DNA of 64,000 nt from NCBI RefSeq assembly GCF_900129375.1, contig NZ_FQVN01000006.1:1-64000 (forward strand), in the 5' to 3' direction. The notes under the pieces were generated by a model. That model saw nothing but the letters and a program-made list of their open reading frames with translations. It was not told the origin of the DNA and did no database searches. Made by a program: the position numbers and the translations under genes. Source of the DNA: Streptoalloteichus hindustanus (GTDB lineage Bacteria > Actinomycetota > Actinomycetes > Mycobacteriales > Pseudonocardiaceae). Positions 8,207 to 16,586 of this stretch are shown in pieces. Every line of letters starts with the position of its first letter. Position 1 is the stretch's first letter.

Positions 8207-9046
8207 TCAGCCGTCTTCTTGGAGCTTGGGTGGAGCTGTACGCCGGGAAATGCGCGGCATTTTTTCTCCCGGAGAACGCCTTAGCAGCTTCATTTCGCGC
8301 CCCTCTACCCAGGCGTTCCAGGATTTCAAGTAGTAGAGCAGGTGCTCCCGGGAGTCCTCACGCCTCCGGTGTGCCTTTCCGGCTGCCATGTTCAAAAGGG
8401 TGTTACGTAAGGTCAAACGTGGATCCCCGATACGGAGACCAGCGCCGGTAACTAGTCCGTCAAACCACGGCTGCTGGTCAATTTCCGGACGTTCACGAGA
8501 CGATATATACCAGCCGACGGCTGCGGCGGTAACAGTGATGCGGAACGCCTTGTTCATCGGGATGCCTTGACGTACGGCTTCCCGTATTCCGGGATGCTCG
8601 CGCAGGAGTGATAGAAGGAGTTCGTTGCTTACCACCGAACTCTGTCCGCTCCATGCGGTTTCTGGACTTGCCAAGTATAGGTGCAGACCGCGCAATGCAG
8701 GTGCCAAAAACGTGGGGTGCTCTTCGCCTACGAGGGCGAGAGCATCGCGGGCACCGCGCTTGCGTCCGGTATCCATAACCACAAACGCGGAGCGCGGAAC
8801 ATTTCGTGTCACGACAGACCGGACCGGAATGCCTGCTTTGACGATCGCCTCCAGGCGGTGCTGGCCGTCGCTTAGATGCCCGTCCTCGTCGAAGGCGATA
8901 CCTTGGTGGGTGAGCTGCCATTCGCCGCGCGTGATCTGTTGGGCCAGCTGCTGAACAAAGGTCTTGCTCAACGGCCTGTTGTGGACGTTGAGGAGGAGCC
9001 ACTGGCTAGCCAGCTCGGGAGTGATTAACTCGATCGTGCTATACAC
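8207..9046 (-). CDS. ParB/sulfiredoxin-fold DGQHRL protein, phage-like
   Basis: The 279-residue product has the core LSDGQHRLEAIVKAG (about residues 58-72) typical of ParB-N/sulfiredoxin-like phosphate-binding domains, preceded by VQQLAQQITRGEWQLTHQG and followed by a helical C-terminal half. Such proteins occur in actinophages and integrated elements, where their function is largely unassigned. GTG 9046 is chosen because GGAGG lies seven bases upstream; the longer frame to 9097 has no such site. Codon use is visibly less GC-biased than in flanking genes. Together with the gene-poor surroundings and the nearby integrase remnant, this points to horizontal origin. Confidence 0.7.
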   Translation of the reverse strand: MYSTIELITPELASQWLLLNVHNRPLSKTFVQQLAQQITRGEWQLTHQGIAFDEDGHLSDGQHRLEAIVKAGIPVRSVVTRNVPRSAFVVMDTGRKRGARDALALVGEEHPTFLAPALRGLHLYLASPETAWSGQSSVVSNELLLSLLREHPGIREAVRQGIPMNKAFRITVTAAAVGWYISSRERPEIDQQPWFDGLVTGAGLRIGDPRLTLRNTLLNMAAGKAHRRREDSREHLLYYLKSWNAWVEGREMKLLRRSPGEKMPRISRRTAPPKLQEDG

Positions 9047-10585
9047 GGTGGTACCTCCATCGCAGTGCGGCAAACCTGAGTGGCTGAGGAAGCACATCCC
9101 ACCAGAGGGTGGAGACGGTTGTCAAAAGGGTCACCAGTTGCTTTTGATGTGGTGTCAAGCAAATGGTCAGCGTTCGCTTCGGCTGCTGCTCCTGGCCTAG
9201 GGATCTTTCGCCTGAGCAACCTGGAGGAGGTGGCTCAGCTCCGCCGGGTGATCGCCGAGGGCGGGTAGATGGGGCAGTGTGAACGATTGACGCTGCCGCG
9301 GGTGATGGGCTCCTTCATGCTGGTGACGTGCGTGTTGACCTGGCAGTGGCCGGGCCGCGGTTGCCGACCACGGCTGGATCTCCTGGGCTCGCGACAGGAT
9401 GGACGCGGAGCCGTCGAGAGTGCTGTTCAAGTACGTCGCTAAGCCGCTTGGAGGTCGGCTACGCGTAGCTCGTGGCATCGGAGCTCGCCGACTGGCCAAC
9501 GTCCCACTGGCGTCCTGCACGCCCGGACGTGCTCTAGATACGGTGACTGACTGGGCTGGATCTCCTACGTTGTTGAGACCAGGACGTCCACGGTGTCGTC
9601 GTAGAAAGGGGGGAAGGCGCTCGCCCCCTACGATCGCTGTGAGAACCTTTTGGTCCTTCGGCACCCCGCGGCAGCCGGGGTTGGAGGCAGGTGGTCGAAC
9701 TCCGAAGGGCTCGTCACTCTAAAGAGATCACGTGATCATCGCCGTTGTGCGCCTCGGGATGAGCACCTACCGAATCACGGTGAACGGGTCGTCGCAGGTG
9801 CTTGGGGTCAGAGCCGGTATCCTTGAACCTGAACGACAGATCGTGGGTGTACAGCCGTAGGCCGGCGCTGTAGATCTCGTCTCGGGAGATCGGCGACGCA
9901 GCGCGCGGGCACAGTGCGGGAGCCGCGGGGCACCGCTGGGGCGGGCGACTACGAACGTCAGGTGGAGCAGGAATGCCGACTGCTGATCGACCGTGGCCTG
10001 GCGGCAGCGATCACCAGGCGATGGGAACGCCACGCTCGCTGGTCCGCCGTGCCCACCGCCCGGAGTAGCTCGGGTCCGGACGGACCTACGGCTACGGCCT
10101 TCCCCTGGGGTATCGGCCTGGTTGGCCCCGCTGGTCGCCGTTGAGGAGTGGGGCACTGGGGGCGAAGTCGCAGCTGAGAGCGGCGCACTCGTCCCGACCG
10201 TCCCAACTTCTTGGCTGTCGTTGCTGCAGAACCTTCCAGCAACGAAGAATTGCATCCGGGCTCAATTAATCGCGCTTCGCTCGCTGCGGTGCGAGCCCTT
10301 CCGGCTTGAGAGACGATCATCCACAAATCAAGGCTGTCTGATGGCGTGGATACTCATGTCATCCTCTCTTGCGCCGCCGTCATGGCTTTGACCTGCGACG
10401 ACAATCATCCTGCAGCCTCGAGAAAAGATGCTGTACGCGACTGTCGGTCGCGCGTAGGCATGTGTGTTGGTGTTGCCTCAGCTCCCTCAGATGCGGCATG
10501 ATGCTGACGTCCTGCCGCGAGGTGCAGCGACAAATGCCCCCGCGGCCGGCTCCTCATATGTAGGCCGGCTAGGAGTTTCATCCGT
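9047..10585. other. Gene-poor, lower-GC stretch of the accessory island
   Basis: No convincing gene was found in about 1.5 kb. The reading frames on both strands (for example minus 9197-9664 and 9767-10255) are short of conserved motifs, lack ribosome sites and have no third-position GC bias. Base composition is markedly lower in GC than the chromosome around it. The stretch is best read as decayed or non-coding DNA of the island. Confidence 0.6.
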
Positions 10586-10798
10586 ATGTGTCAATTTCTT
10601 CCACCTGTTCCGACCAATTACGGGCGGCCCCGGGGACGTGTCCTGGTCGTCACGGAGGTCCTGCAGGTCCGCCGCATCAACGCGCCCACCCCCGCGCTGG
10701 CCATCGTGGGAGGCACGGGATTACTCGCGGCCGAGATCGCCCGGCGGCTCCCGCCCGGATTGACCCCGCCGTCGAGGGGAGCGGGTGGCTCGTGCTGA
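10586..10798 (+). CDS. Small unidentified ORF coupled to the HTH gene
   Basis: This 70-codon frame starts at ATG 10586 with AGGAG ten bases upstream, and its stop overlaps the GTG of the next gene by seven bases. From about codon 14 onward nearly every third base is G or C, which the neighbouring non-coding DNA does not show. The translation includes PALAIVGGTGLLAAEIARRL, a hydrophobic/amphipathic stretch, but no family was recognised. The overlap suggests translational coupling to the HTH gene. It may be a real small protein or the tail of a lost gene. Confidence 0.4.
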   Translation: MCQFLPPVPTNYGRPRGRVLVVTEVLQVRRINAPTPALAIVGGTGLLAAEIARRLPPGLTPPSRGAGGSC

Positions 10799-11592
10799 CG
10801 CCCAACTCCCCCGAGCCCAGGGTGGACCTGGCAAGGCGGTTCGGACAGGAGCTGCATGACCTCCGGCGCCGCGCCCACCTGACGCCGGAGCGGATGGCGA
10901 CGCTGGTCGATTACAAGCTCAGGAGCATTTCCCACATCGAGAGCGGCCTGCACGTGCCGCGCTGGGACATCGTGGAGTGCTATCTCCGCGAGGCCCACGT
11001 GCCGGACCATCGGCACGGCGAGTACCAGATGCTGTGGGAGAAGGCTCGTGCACAGCAGCGGCAGAAGCGGAACGCCGTGCGGCAGCGGCAGGCGCGAAAG
11101 AAACACACTGTCTACACCTGCTGCCAAGCGCAGTACTCGCCCGTCGTCCTCCTGATCAAGCGCACCGCGGGGTTCTGGTCCCCGGGGACCATTAGCGTCG
11201 CTGAGTGCTGGTACTGCGACAAGGTCACAGCGCACCGCTGCTCCCCGGCGTCGGTTCCCGTAGAGCTCAGTCCCGGCGATATCGCACTCTGGCCGAACCC
11301 CGGTCAGATTGCCAGCTGGGAGGACCTGTCCCGGGCGTTACTGCAGATTAAGCAGCACATGGGCTTGTCCTACAAGGCGATCGCAGATCGAAGCCAGCTC
11401 CTCGGTGGGACGACGTTGTCCCACGGGTTGGCACACAAACTGTGTACGGCCGGTCAGGCTCCGCGGCGTTCCGCCTACGTCGCGACGTTTGTTCGCGCGT
11501 GTGGTGGCTCCGCCGCTCTCGCACGTCAGTGGTGGGACACCTGCGTACGCCTCCGCGGTTTTCGTGGGCAGGAGTATACCGAGGAACTTTGA
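10792..11592 (+). CDS. XRE-like protein with two HTH regions and a Cys-rich middle
   Basis: The 266-residue product has an N-terminal XRE-type helix-turn-helix (about residues 12-66, containing LTPERMATLVDYKLRSISHI). A basic helix with many Gln and Arg (85-104) follows. The middle segment holds cysteines at 110, 111, 139, 142 and 150, including CWYC, which could bind a metal. A second HTH-like region lies at about 174-250 (MGLSYKAIADRSQLLG). GTG 10792 is taken as start because AGGGGAG lies upstream and it overlaps the preceding small ORF. It sits in a lower-GC island and is followed by a clear terminator. A regulator of the mobile element is a guess; the exact family is not recognised. Confidence 0.65.
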   Translation: MLTPNSPEPRVDLARRFGQELHDLRRRAHLTPERMATLVDYKLRSISHIESGLHVPRWDIVECYLREAHVPDHRHGEYQMLWEKARAQQRQKRNAVRQRQARKKHTVYTCCQAQYSPVVLLIKRTAGFWSPGTISVAECWYCDKVTAHRCSPASVPVELSPGDIALWPNPGQIASWEDLSRALLQIKQHMGLSYKAIADRSQLLGGTTLSHGLAHKLCTAGQAPRRSAYVATFVRACGGSAALARQWWDTCVRLRGFRGQEYTEEL

Positions 11593-11632
11593 GGGGGAGG
11601 CTTTTGGGAACACCGCAAGCGTGCCCCCCCGA

Positions 11633-11662
11633 AACCGCCTCGGCCCTAAGGCCGGGGCGGTT
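11633..11662 (+). terminator. Intrinsic terminator after the HTH gene
   Basis: AACCGCC-TC-GGCC, a CTAA loop, then GGCC-GG-GGCGGTT form a 13-bp stem with one wobble pair, followed by the pyrimidine run CCTCTTCCC. It lies 40 bases after the HTH stop codon. Confidence 0.75.
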
Positions 11663-13187
11663 CCTCTTCCCATCTTTCGTCAGCCCCATGCCGATACCTC
11701 TTGCAGCCCCCTCACCATGGCCCTGCTGCCACTGGTGGACCGCGGGAGCGGTGATCCACAGCACGACGGTGTTGGTGGCGTTCGGGGCTGGGCAGGATGA
11801 CGGGCCATCGCAGCCCGTGACTCATCCAACGGACCCGCCCCGGGGCGAACTCGGGGTGGTCGCCGCGGTCACGAGGCGGCATTCCCAGGGCACCGTGGCT
11901 GACCAGCGTTGGAGCAGCTCGCACGGCAAATGTGAGTGGCTCGGCCCCCCAACCTCGCCGTGCTGGAGACGTTCGAGCCGGAGATGCCGGTGGAGGAGAC
12001 TGCGGGATCTACTGATCGACGAGGTCCGCGGCGCTGGTCTCGCCGCGGAGGCAAGCGAGACTCGACGCGGGATCGATTCGTGACCGACTGTTCGCCGGCT
12101 GCCGCGTCCACTTCGGAGGATCACCCGCGCACTCAGCTGTTGGACCGGCTCAAGGTGATCGACGACGTCCCCTGGAACGAGTATTGGCGATGGGGCGTCA
12201 CGGCGTGGCGTTCAGTTAGATGTTGCACCAGTACGAGGGTAAGCAGCAACATCTCCGTCGGTGACCGGCCGCCAGGTCAAGAACTACCCACGCAACGATC
12301 TCAGCGACGCCTCGAACCTCTCCACCGCGTCCTGTCCGAACCACGCTTTCCGAACACTGGTCCGGGCTGGGACGACTACCCCCACTGCGTGTGCTGATTA
12401 CCACCTGCGACGTTTGTATCTAGAAGACCAGGTCTACATGGTGGGCGAGCGGCACGAGCCGTTCAGGATCAAGCACTGGCGGAGAGGTTTGGGGTCTGAA
12501 ACCGTTGGTGCCCGTGGCAAGGACGAGGTGTGTGGCCTCGTGTCTGGTGCGGCGATGACGACCACGACGCAGGTAGAAGGACATGCGGCGGTCGTACTAC
12601 CGATGAACAGAGCCCGAGACGCCATCGCCGGTCACGATGGCGCTTCTCGTGACGGACATGGGAAAGCTGCGGGACGGCCTGTTTCGTTCGGCTTTGAGCC
12701 GCTGGGCCTTCGGCAGGGACGAAGCGAAGCTGTCTTGACTGACCAAAAAGGGAATCGGACTGTGCTGTGGCGGAACGCGGCGGAGTTCCAGCCCGCTGGG
12801 AAAGAATCCAAGGCTGTCCCTGAGATGGTGGCGGTAGTGGGCCATCGTCTGGTGGTGAATCCGGAGCTACGAACGTTGTTGTACGTGATTGGAGAAGACT
12901 GGTGGCTGGTGAGCGGGTTATCTACTTTGGTGCCTAGTACTTCAGAGCACTGTGGCCAGAACCTTCCCCGACAGGGTGGGGTTGGCTGCACCTGGCCGGC
13001 GCGGAGCCCTAGGTCGGGAGGGGCTGGACTGACAACGGGAAGACAGGGACGAGGGGGCGCTCAGGCAGCGAGGCCTGGGCGAAACGCGCGCCACGCCGAG
13101 CCCACCCCCGCTGACCGACCTCCTGAAGCGCCCACGTCCGAACGGGTGCCGTCCCGGTGGTAACTCAACACCAGGGAGCTTCCCAAG
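11663..13187. other. Gene-poor remainder of the accessory island
   Basis: About 1.5 kb has no gene that can be supported. The longest plus frame (12261-13163) has no recognisable motif, no ribosome site and irregular codon use. The stretch 12130-12215 reads as a short plausible peptide (LDRLKVIDDVPWNEYWRWG), but stops appear at once on both sides. It may be a gene relic. Composition is variable and mostly lower in GC than the chromosome. Confidence 0.55.
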
Positions 13188-13476
13188 CTCACGACTCTCC
13201 GGGCTTGGCGCAAGGCGCGGCAGATGGCCTTCGCTCCAGAGGTCGCAGCCACAGACCTGGGCTGCGTCGCCATACGACATGAGGCACGCTGGCATCTCGC
13301 TGTGGCTCAGCTCCGGCGTGCCGCCGAAGCAGGTCGCCGAGTGGGCTGGGCACTCCCTAGAGGTGCTGTTCAGGATCTACGCCCATGTGCTCAGTGGCTC
13401 CAACGACGCCGCCCGGGCGCTGGTCGAGAAGGGGCTCCAGGGGGCGTTGAACCACCCTGACATCAACACTGAGTGA
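13188..13476 (+). pseudogene. Tyrosine recombinase (integrase) C-terminal remnant, frameshifted
   Basis: Two frames together spell the end of an actinobacterial phage-type integrase. Frame one (13188 to about 13262) gives LRAWRKARQMAFAPEVAATD. After a one-base shift near 13262, frame two continues PYDMRHAGISLWLSSGVPP, AEWAGHS, and LFRIYAHVLSG, ending at TGA 13476. The catalytic Arg (of MRH), His (of AGHS) and Tyr (of IYAH) are all visible, but the N-terminal two thirds are missing and the frame is broken, so it cannot be functional. It points at the 3' end of tRNA-Arg(CCG) 190 bases away, the usual place for an integrase beside its attachment site. Confidence 0.85.
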
Positions 13477-13615
13477 CGTGACCGAGATCACTGCTGATGG
13501 GCCGTGGTTCGGGGCCTCAGCCGGGTTCGGCGGAATTTCGTCGGCACACCCTCGGCACAGACGCCCGAAAACGGCCGGGTTTCGCCGGTGTCAGCCGGAC
13601 AGGGCTGGAGATAGC

Positions 13616-13659
13616 AGAAGACCCGCTGGCCGGCATTGCTGCTGGTCAGCGGGTCTTCT
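13616..13659. terminator. Bidirectional terminator between integrase remnant and tRNA-Arg
   Basis: AGAAGACCCGCTG (13616-13628) and CAGCGGGTCTTCT (13647-13659) form a perfect 13-bp stem with an 18-base loop. It lies five bases beyond the 3' CCA end of the tRNA gene and would end transcripts arriving from either side. Confidence 0.8.
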
Positions 13660-13663
13660 GTGG

Positions 13664-13738
13664 TGGTGCCCCCGGCAGGATTCGAACCTGCGCACCCGCC
13701 TCCGGAGGGCGGTGCTCTATCCCCTGAGCTACGGGGGC
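13664..13738 (-). tRNA. tRNA-Arg (anticodon CCG)
   Basis: Read on the minus strand, the acceptor arms GCCCCCG/CGGGGGC pair over seven bases. The D arm GCTCAGGGGATAGAGC, an anticodon arm CCGCC-CTCCGGA-GGCGG with anticodon CCG, and a T arm containing GGTTCGAATCC follow, with an encoded CCA. The integrase remnant and gene-poor island abut its 3' end, so this tRNA gene was probably used as an integration site. Confidence 0.95.
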
Positions 13739-13844
13739 CCGTCTCGCGATCTCTCGCGGCGACGTGGAGAAGCTTAGCGCATGTTCGGAGGTGCTTCGCA
13801 CACCCCCCTGGTTCGGGGGCCCGGCTCGTCCCTAACGTGACGAG

Positions 13845-15584
13845 ATGGATTCGATACGTGAGCGTGTCGTTGAGTCGGGTGGGGTGCGGCTCGTGGTCCG
13901 CGAGGAGGGGGACCCCACGGGGCCGACGGTGCTGCTCGTGCACGGCTTCCCGGACAGTTCCCGCATGTGGGACGGGGTGGCCGAGCGTCTGCGTGAGCGG
14001 TTCCGGGTGGTCCGTTTCGACGTGCGCGGGGCGGGCCGGTCGGGTCGGCCGAAGGGTCGGGAGGGCTACCGGCTCGACCAGCTGGCGGCCGATGTGGTTT
14101 CCGTCATACGGGCGGTGAGCCCGCACGACCCGGTCCACCTGGTGGGGCACGACTGGGGGTCCATCCAGTCGTGGGAGGCGGTCACCGAGCCGGGGTACGC
14201 GCACCTGTTCGCGTCGTACACGTCGATCTCCGGGCCGTGTCTGGACCACCTGGGGCACTGGCTGCGGGAGCGGCTGCGGCGGCCGGGCGCGTGGCGCGAC
14301 GTGCTCCGCCAGGGGCTCCGTTCCTGGTACGTCTACGCGCTGCACCTCCCGGTGGTGCCGGAGCTCGCGCTGCGCCACGCGATCGGCCCCGCGTGGGCGA
14401 AGGCGCTGCGCCGCCGGGGAGTGACGGGTGCGGAGAGCCTTCCCCGGGACGCGGCGAACGGCGTCGAGCTGTACCGGGCGAACATCAGGGCGCGGCTGGG
14501 CGAGCCCCGGCAGCGGACCACGAAGGTGCCCGTGCAACTCCTGGTTCCGACGCGGGACCCGTACGTGGACCCGAGGTCGGTGGACGACACGCACCGGTGG
14601 TGCGACCGGCTCTGGCGGCGGGACATCCCGACCGGGCACTGGGCGCCCCGGACCGACCCCGGTCTGGTCGCCCGGGCGATCGCCGAGTTCGTCGACCACC
14701 TGTCGGGTGAGGCGGCGCCCCGGGAGCTGGCCCGGGCCAGGGTGGACGGGCCCCGTCGCCGGTTCGAGGGTCAGCTCATGCTGATCACTGGCGCGGGGAG
14801 CGGCATCGGCCGGGCGACGGCGCTGGCCGCGGCGGAGGCCGGAGCCGACGTCGTCGTGTGGGACATCGACGGCCCGGCGGCGGAGCGCACGGCTGAGCAG
14901 GTGCGGGAGCACGGCGTCCGCGCGTGGGCGAAGCGGGTGGACGTCAGCGACGCCGAGGCCGTGCGCGAGGCGGCGGCGACGGTCTGCGCCGAGCAGGGTG
15001 TGCCCGACGTGGTCATGGCGAACGCGGGCGTCGGGATGACGGGGCCGTTCGCGGCGACGAGCGAGGCCGACTGGCGGCGCACGGTGAACGTCAACCTCCT
15101 GGGCTCGGTCTGGACCCTGAACGCGTTCGTGCCGGAACTGCTGGCGCGAGGTCGGGGCGGCCACCTGGTGATCACCTCGTCGGCGGCGGCGCTCGCGCCG
15201 TCGTCCGGGCTCCCCGCCTACTCCGCGACCAAGGCCGCGCTCCTGGCGCTGGGGCGGAGCCTGCGGGACGAGGTCGTCGGGCAGGGGATCGACGTCTCGG
15301 TGGTGTGCCCGGGGTTCATCGACACCGGTTTCATCCAGGGGATGTCGTTCACCGGCGAGTCAGAGGCCGAGCGGGAGCGCGCGCGATCGGTGGTCGAGGA
15401 GCGGATGGGGCCCTGGGGACGTCCGCCGGCGCTCGTCGCGCGGGCCGTGCTGCGGGCGGTGGAGCGGCGGCGCTTCCTCGTCCTGGTGACCCCCGAGTCG
15501 CGGGTCATGTACGCGTTCTCCCGGATCGCGCCGGAGACGCTCTCCTGGGTGATGCGGGTCTTCGGTCAGCGCTACATGCCCTGA
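13845..15584 (+). CDS. ephD: EphD-like fusion: alpha/beta hydrolase + short-chain dehydrogenase
   Basis: The 579-residue protein fuses two enzymes. Residues 1-290 are an epoxide-hydrolase-type alpha/beta fold with the oxyanion HGFP (33-36), nucleophile Asp103 in GHDWGS and a probable catalytic His265. Residues 305-579 are a classical SDR with TGAGSGIG (315-322), NAGVG (392-396), Ser445/446 and the Y459-x3-K463 pair. The same order is known from mycobacterial EphD, proposed to act on epoxide or mycolate-type lipids. The substrate here is unknown. TAACGT lies six bases before ATG 13845, so the mRNA is probably leaderless. Both active sites look intact. Confidence 0.9.
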   Translation: MDSIRERVVESGGVRLVVREEGDPTGPTVLLVHGFPDSSRMWDGVAERLRERFRVVRFDVRGAGRSGRPKGREGYRLDQLAADVVSVIRAVSPHDPVHLVGHDWGSIQSWEAVTEPGYAHLFASYTSISGPCLDHLGHWLRERLRRPGAWRDVLRQGLRSWYVYALHLPVVPELALRHAIGPAWAKALRRRGVTGAESLPRDAANGVELYRANIRARLGEPRQRTTKVPVQLLVPTRDPYVDPRSVDDTHRWCDRLWRRDIPTGHWAPRTDPGLVARAIAEFVDHLSGEAAPRELARARVDGPRRRFEGQLMLITGAGSGIGRATALAAAEAGADVVVWDIDGPAAERTAEQVREHGVRAWAKRVDVSDAEAVREAAATVCAEQGVPDVVMANAGVGMTGPFAATSEADWRRTVNVNLLGSVWTLNAFVPELLARGRGGHLVITSSAAALAPSSGLPAYSATKAALLALGRSLRDEVVGQGIDVSVVCPGFIDTGFIQGMSFTGESEAERERARSVVEERMGPWGRPPALVARAVLRAVERRRFLVLVTPESRVMYAFSRIAPETLSWVMRVFGQRYMP

Positions 15585-15630
15585 CTCCGGGCGCCTGCCC
15601 CGACGCGGTCCACCCGGTGATCACCTTTGC

Positions 15631-15655
15631 ATGTATGCGCATGTCGCTATATGTT
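15631..15655 (+). promoter_or_regulatory. Promoter with palindrome upstream of the CDF exporter
   Basis: TATGTT (15650-15655) six bases before ATG 15662 fits a leaderless -10. Just upstream, ATGTATGCGCATGT (15631-15644) contains the palindrome ATGCGCAT, placed where a metal-sensing repressor could block RNA polymerase. The stretch is strikingly AT-rich for this window. Confidence 0.55.
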
Positions 15656-15661
15656 GGGGTC

Positions 15662-16585
15662 ATGGGGCACGGACACTCGCACGGAGTCGCGCCGGGGCAG
15701 GCGGGCAGCGCGTCCGGCCGGTACGTGGGCCGGCTGGTCGCCGCGCTGGTCATCGGCGCCGCGTTCATGGTGCTGGAGGTCGTGGTCGGCCTCGCGACGG
15801 GCTCGTTGGCGCTGGTCTCCGACGCCGCGCACATGCTCACCGACGTCCTCGGGGTGGGACTGGCGCTGTCGGCCATCCTCGTCGCCCGCAACGCCCGCGG
15901 CGCGGCCGACCGCACCTTCGGGCTCTACCGCGCCGAGGTGCTGGCGGCGCTGGCCAACGCGGTACTGCTGTTCGGGGTGGCCGGCTACGTCCTCTACGAG
16001 GCCGCTGGGCGGTGGAGCGCCCCGCCCGAGGTCCCCGGCCTGCCCGTGCTGCTCACGGCGGCGGTCGGCCTGCTCGGGAACCTGGTCTCCTTCGCGCTGC
16101 TGCGCAGCGGGGCCAAGGAGAGCCTGAACGTCCGCGGGGCCTACCTGGAGGTGCTGGCCGACCTCATCGGGTCGGTCGGCGTGCTGGTCAGCGGCGCCGT
16201 CACCCTGCTGTTCGGGTGGCGCTACGCCGACCCGGTGATCGGTGTGGCGATCGGCCTGTTCGTCCTGCCCCGCACCTGGCGGCTGGGCCGCCGCGCGGTC
16301 CGCATCCTCTTCCAGCACGCCCCGGAGGGCGTCGACGTGCCCGCGCTGCGGGCCGACCTCGCCGCCGTGGAGGGCGTCACCGAGGTCCACGACCTGCACG
16401 TGTGGACGCTGACCTCGGGCATGGAGGTGGCCTCGGCGCACCTGGCCACGAAGTCCGCCGCCGAGCACGACCGGGTGCTGGAGGCCGCGCAGCGCCTGCT
16501 GGCCGAGCGCTACCGGATCGAGCACGCCACGTTGCAGGTCGAGACGGTCGGGCGCGCCGCCCGGTGCCGCGAGCTGTCGTGGTGA
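15662..16585 (+). CDS. Cation diffusion facilitator (CDF) metal exporter
   Basis: This 307-residue protein has a His-rich N-terminus (GHGHSHG), six hydrophobic segments and the CDF metal site in TM2 (SDAAHMLTD, H-x3-D). In TM5 the usual H-x3-D appears as E-x3-D (LEVLADLIGSVG). A C-terminal cytoplasmic domain (VEGVTEVHDLHVWTLTSGM) completes the fold. It would exchange Zn2+ or a related divalent cation for protons across the membrane. The E-for-H change may affect metal choice. ATG 15662 sits at the predicted transcript start. No regulator gene is adjacent. Its stop lies one base from the end of the convergent permease gene. Confidence 0.92.
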   Translation: MGHGHSHGVAPGQAGSASGRYVGRLVAALVIGAAFMVLEVVVGLATGSLALVSDAAHMLTDVLGVGLALSAILVARNARGAADRTFGLYRAEVLAALANAVLLFGVAGYVLYEAAGRWSAPPEVPGLPVLLTAAVGLLGNLVSFALLRSGAKESLNVRGAYLEVLADLIGSVGVLVSGAVTLLFGWRYADPVIGVAIGLFVLPRTWRLGRRAVRILFQHAPEGVDVPALRADLAAVEGVTEVHDLHVWTLTSGMEVASAHLATKSAAEHDRVLEAAQRLLAERYRIEHATLQVETVGRAARCRELSW

Positions 16586-16586
16586 G

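Noticed and set aside
9197-9664. 155-codon minus frame whose end (ELSHLLQVAQAKDP) looks helical
   Set aside because: Only the last 45 codons look protein-like and no family or ribosome site was recognised; possibly a relic, not enough to call.
9767-10255. 162-codon minus frame in the island
   Set aside because: Ser/Thr/Pro/Arg-rich random-like composition with no GC third-position bias.
12261-13163. 300-codon plus frame in the accessory island
   Set aside because: No ribosome site, no family motif, irregular codon use and long low-complexity ends; treated as non-coding.
13667-13715. Second attachment-site copy of the tRNA-Arg 3' end on the left of the island
   Set aside because: No matching stretch was found by eye between about 7 and 10 kb; left as an open check rather than a feature.
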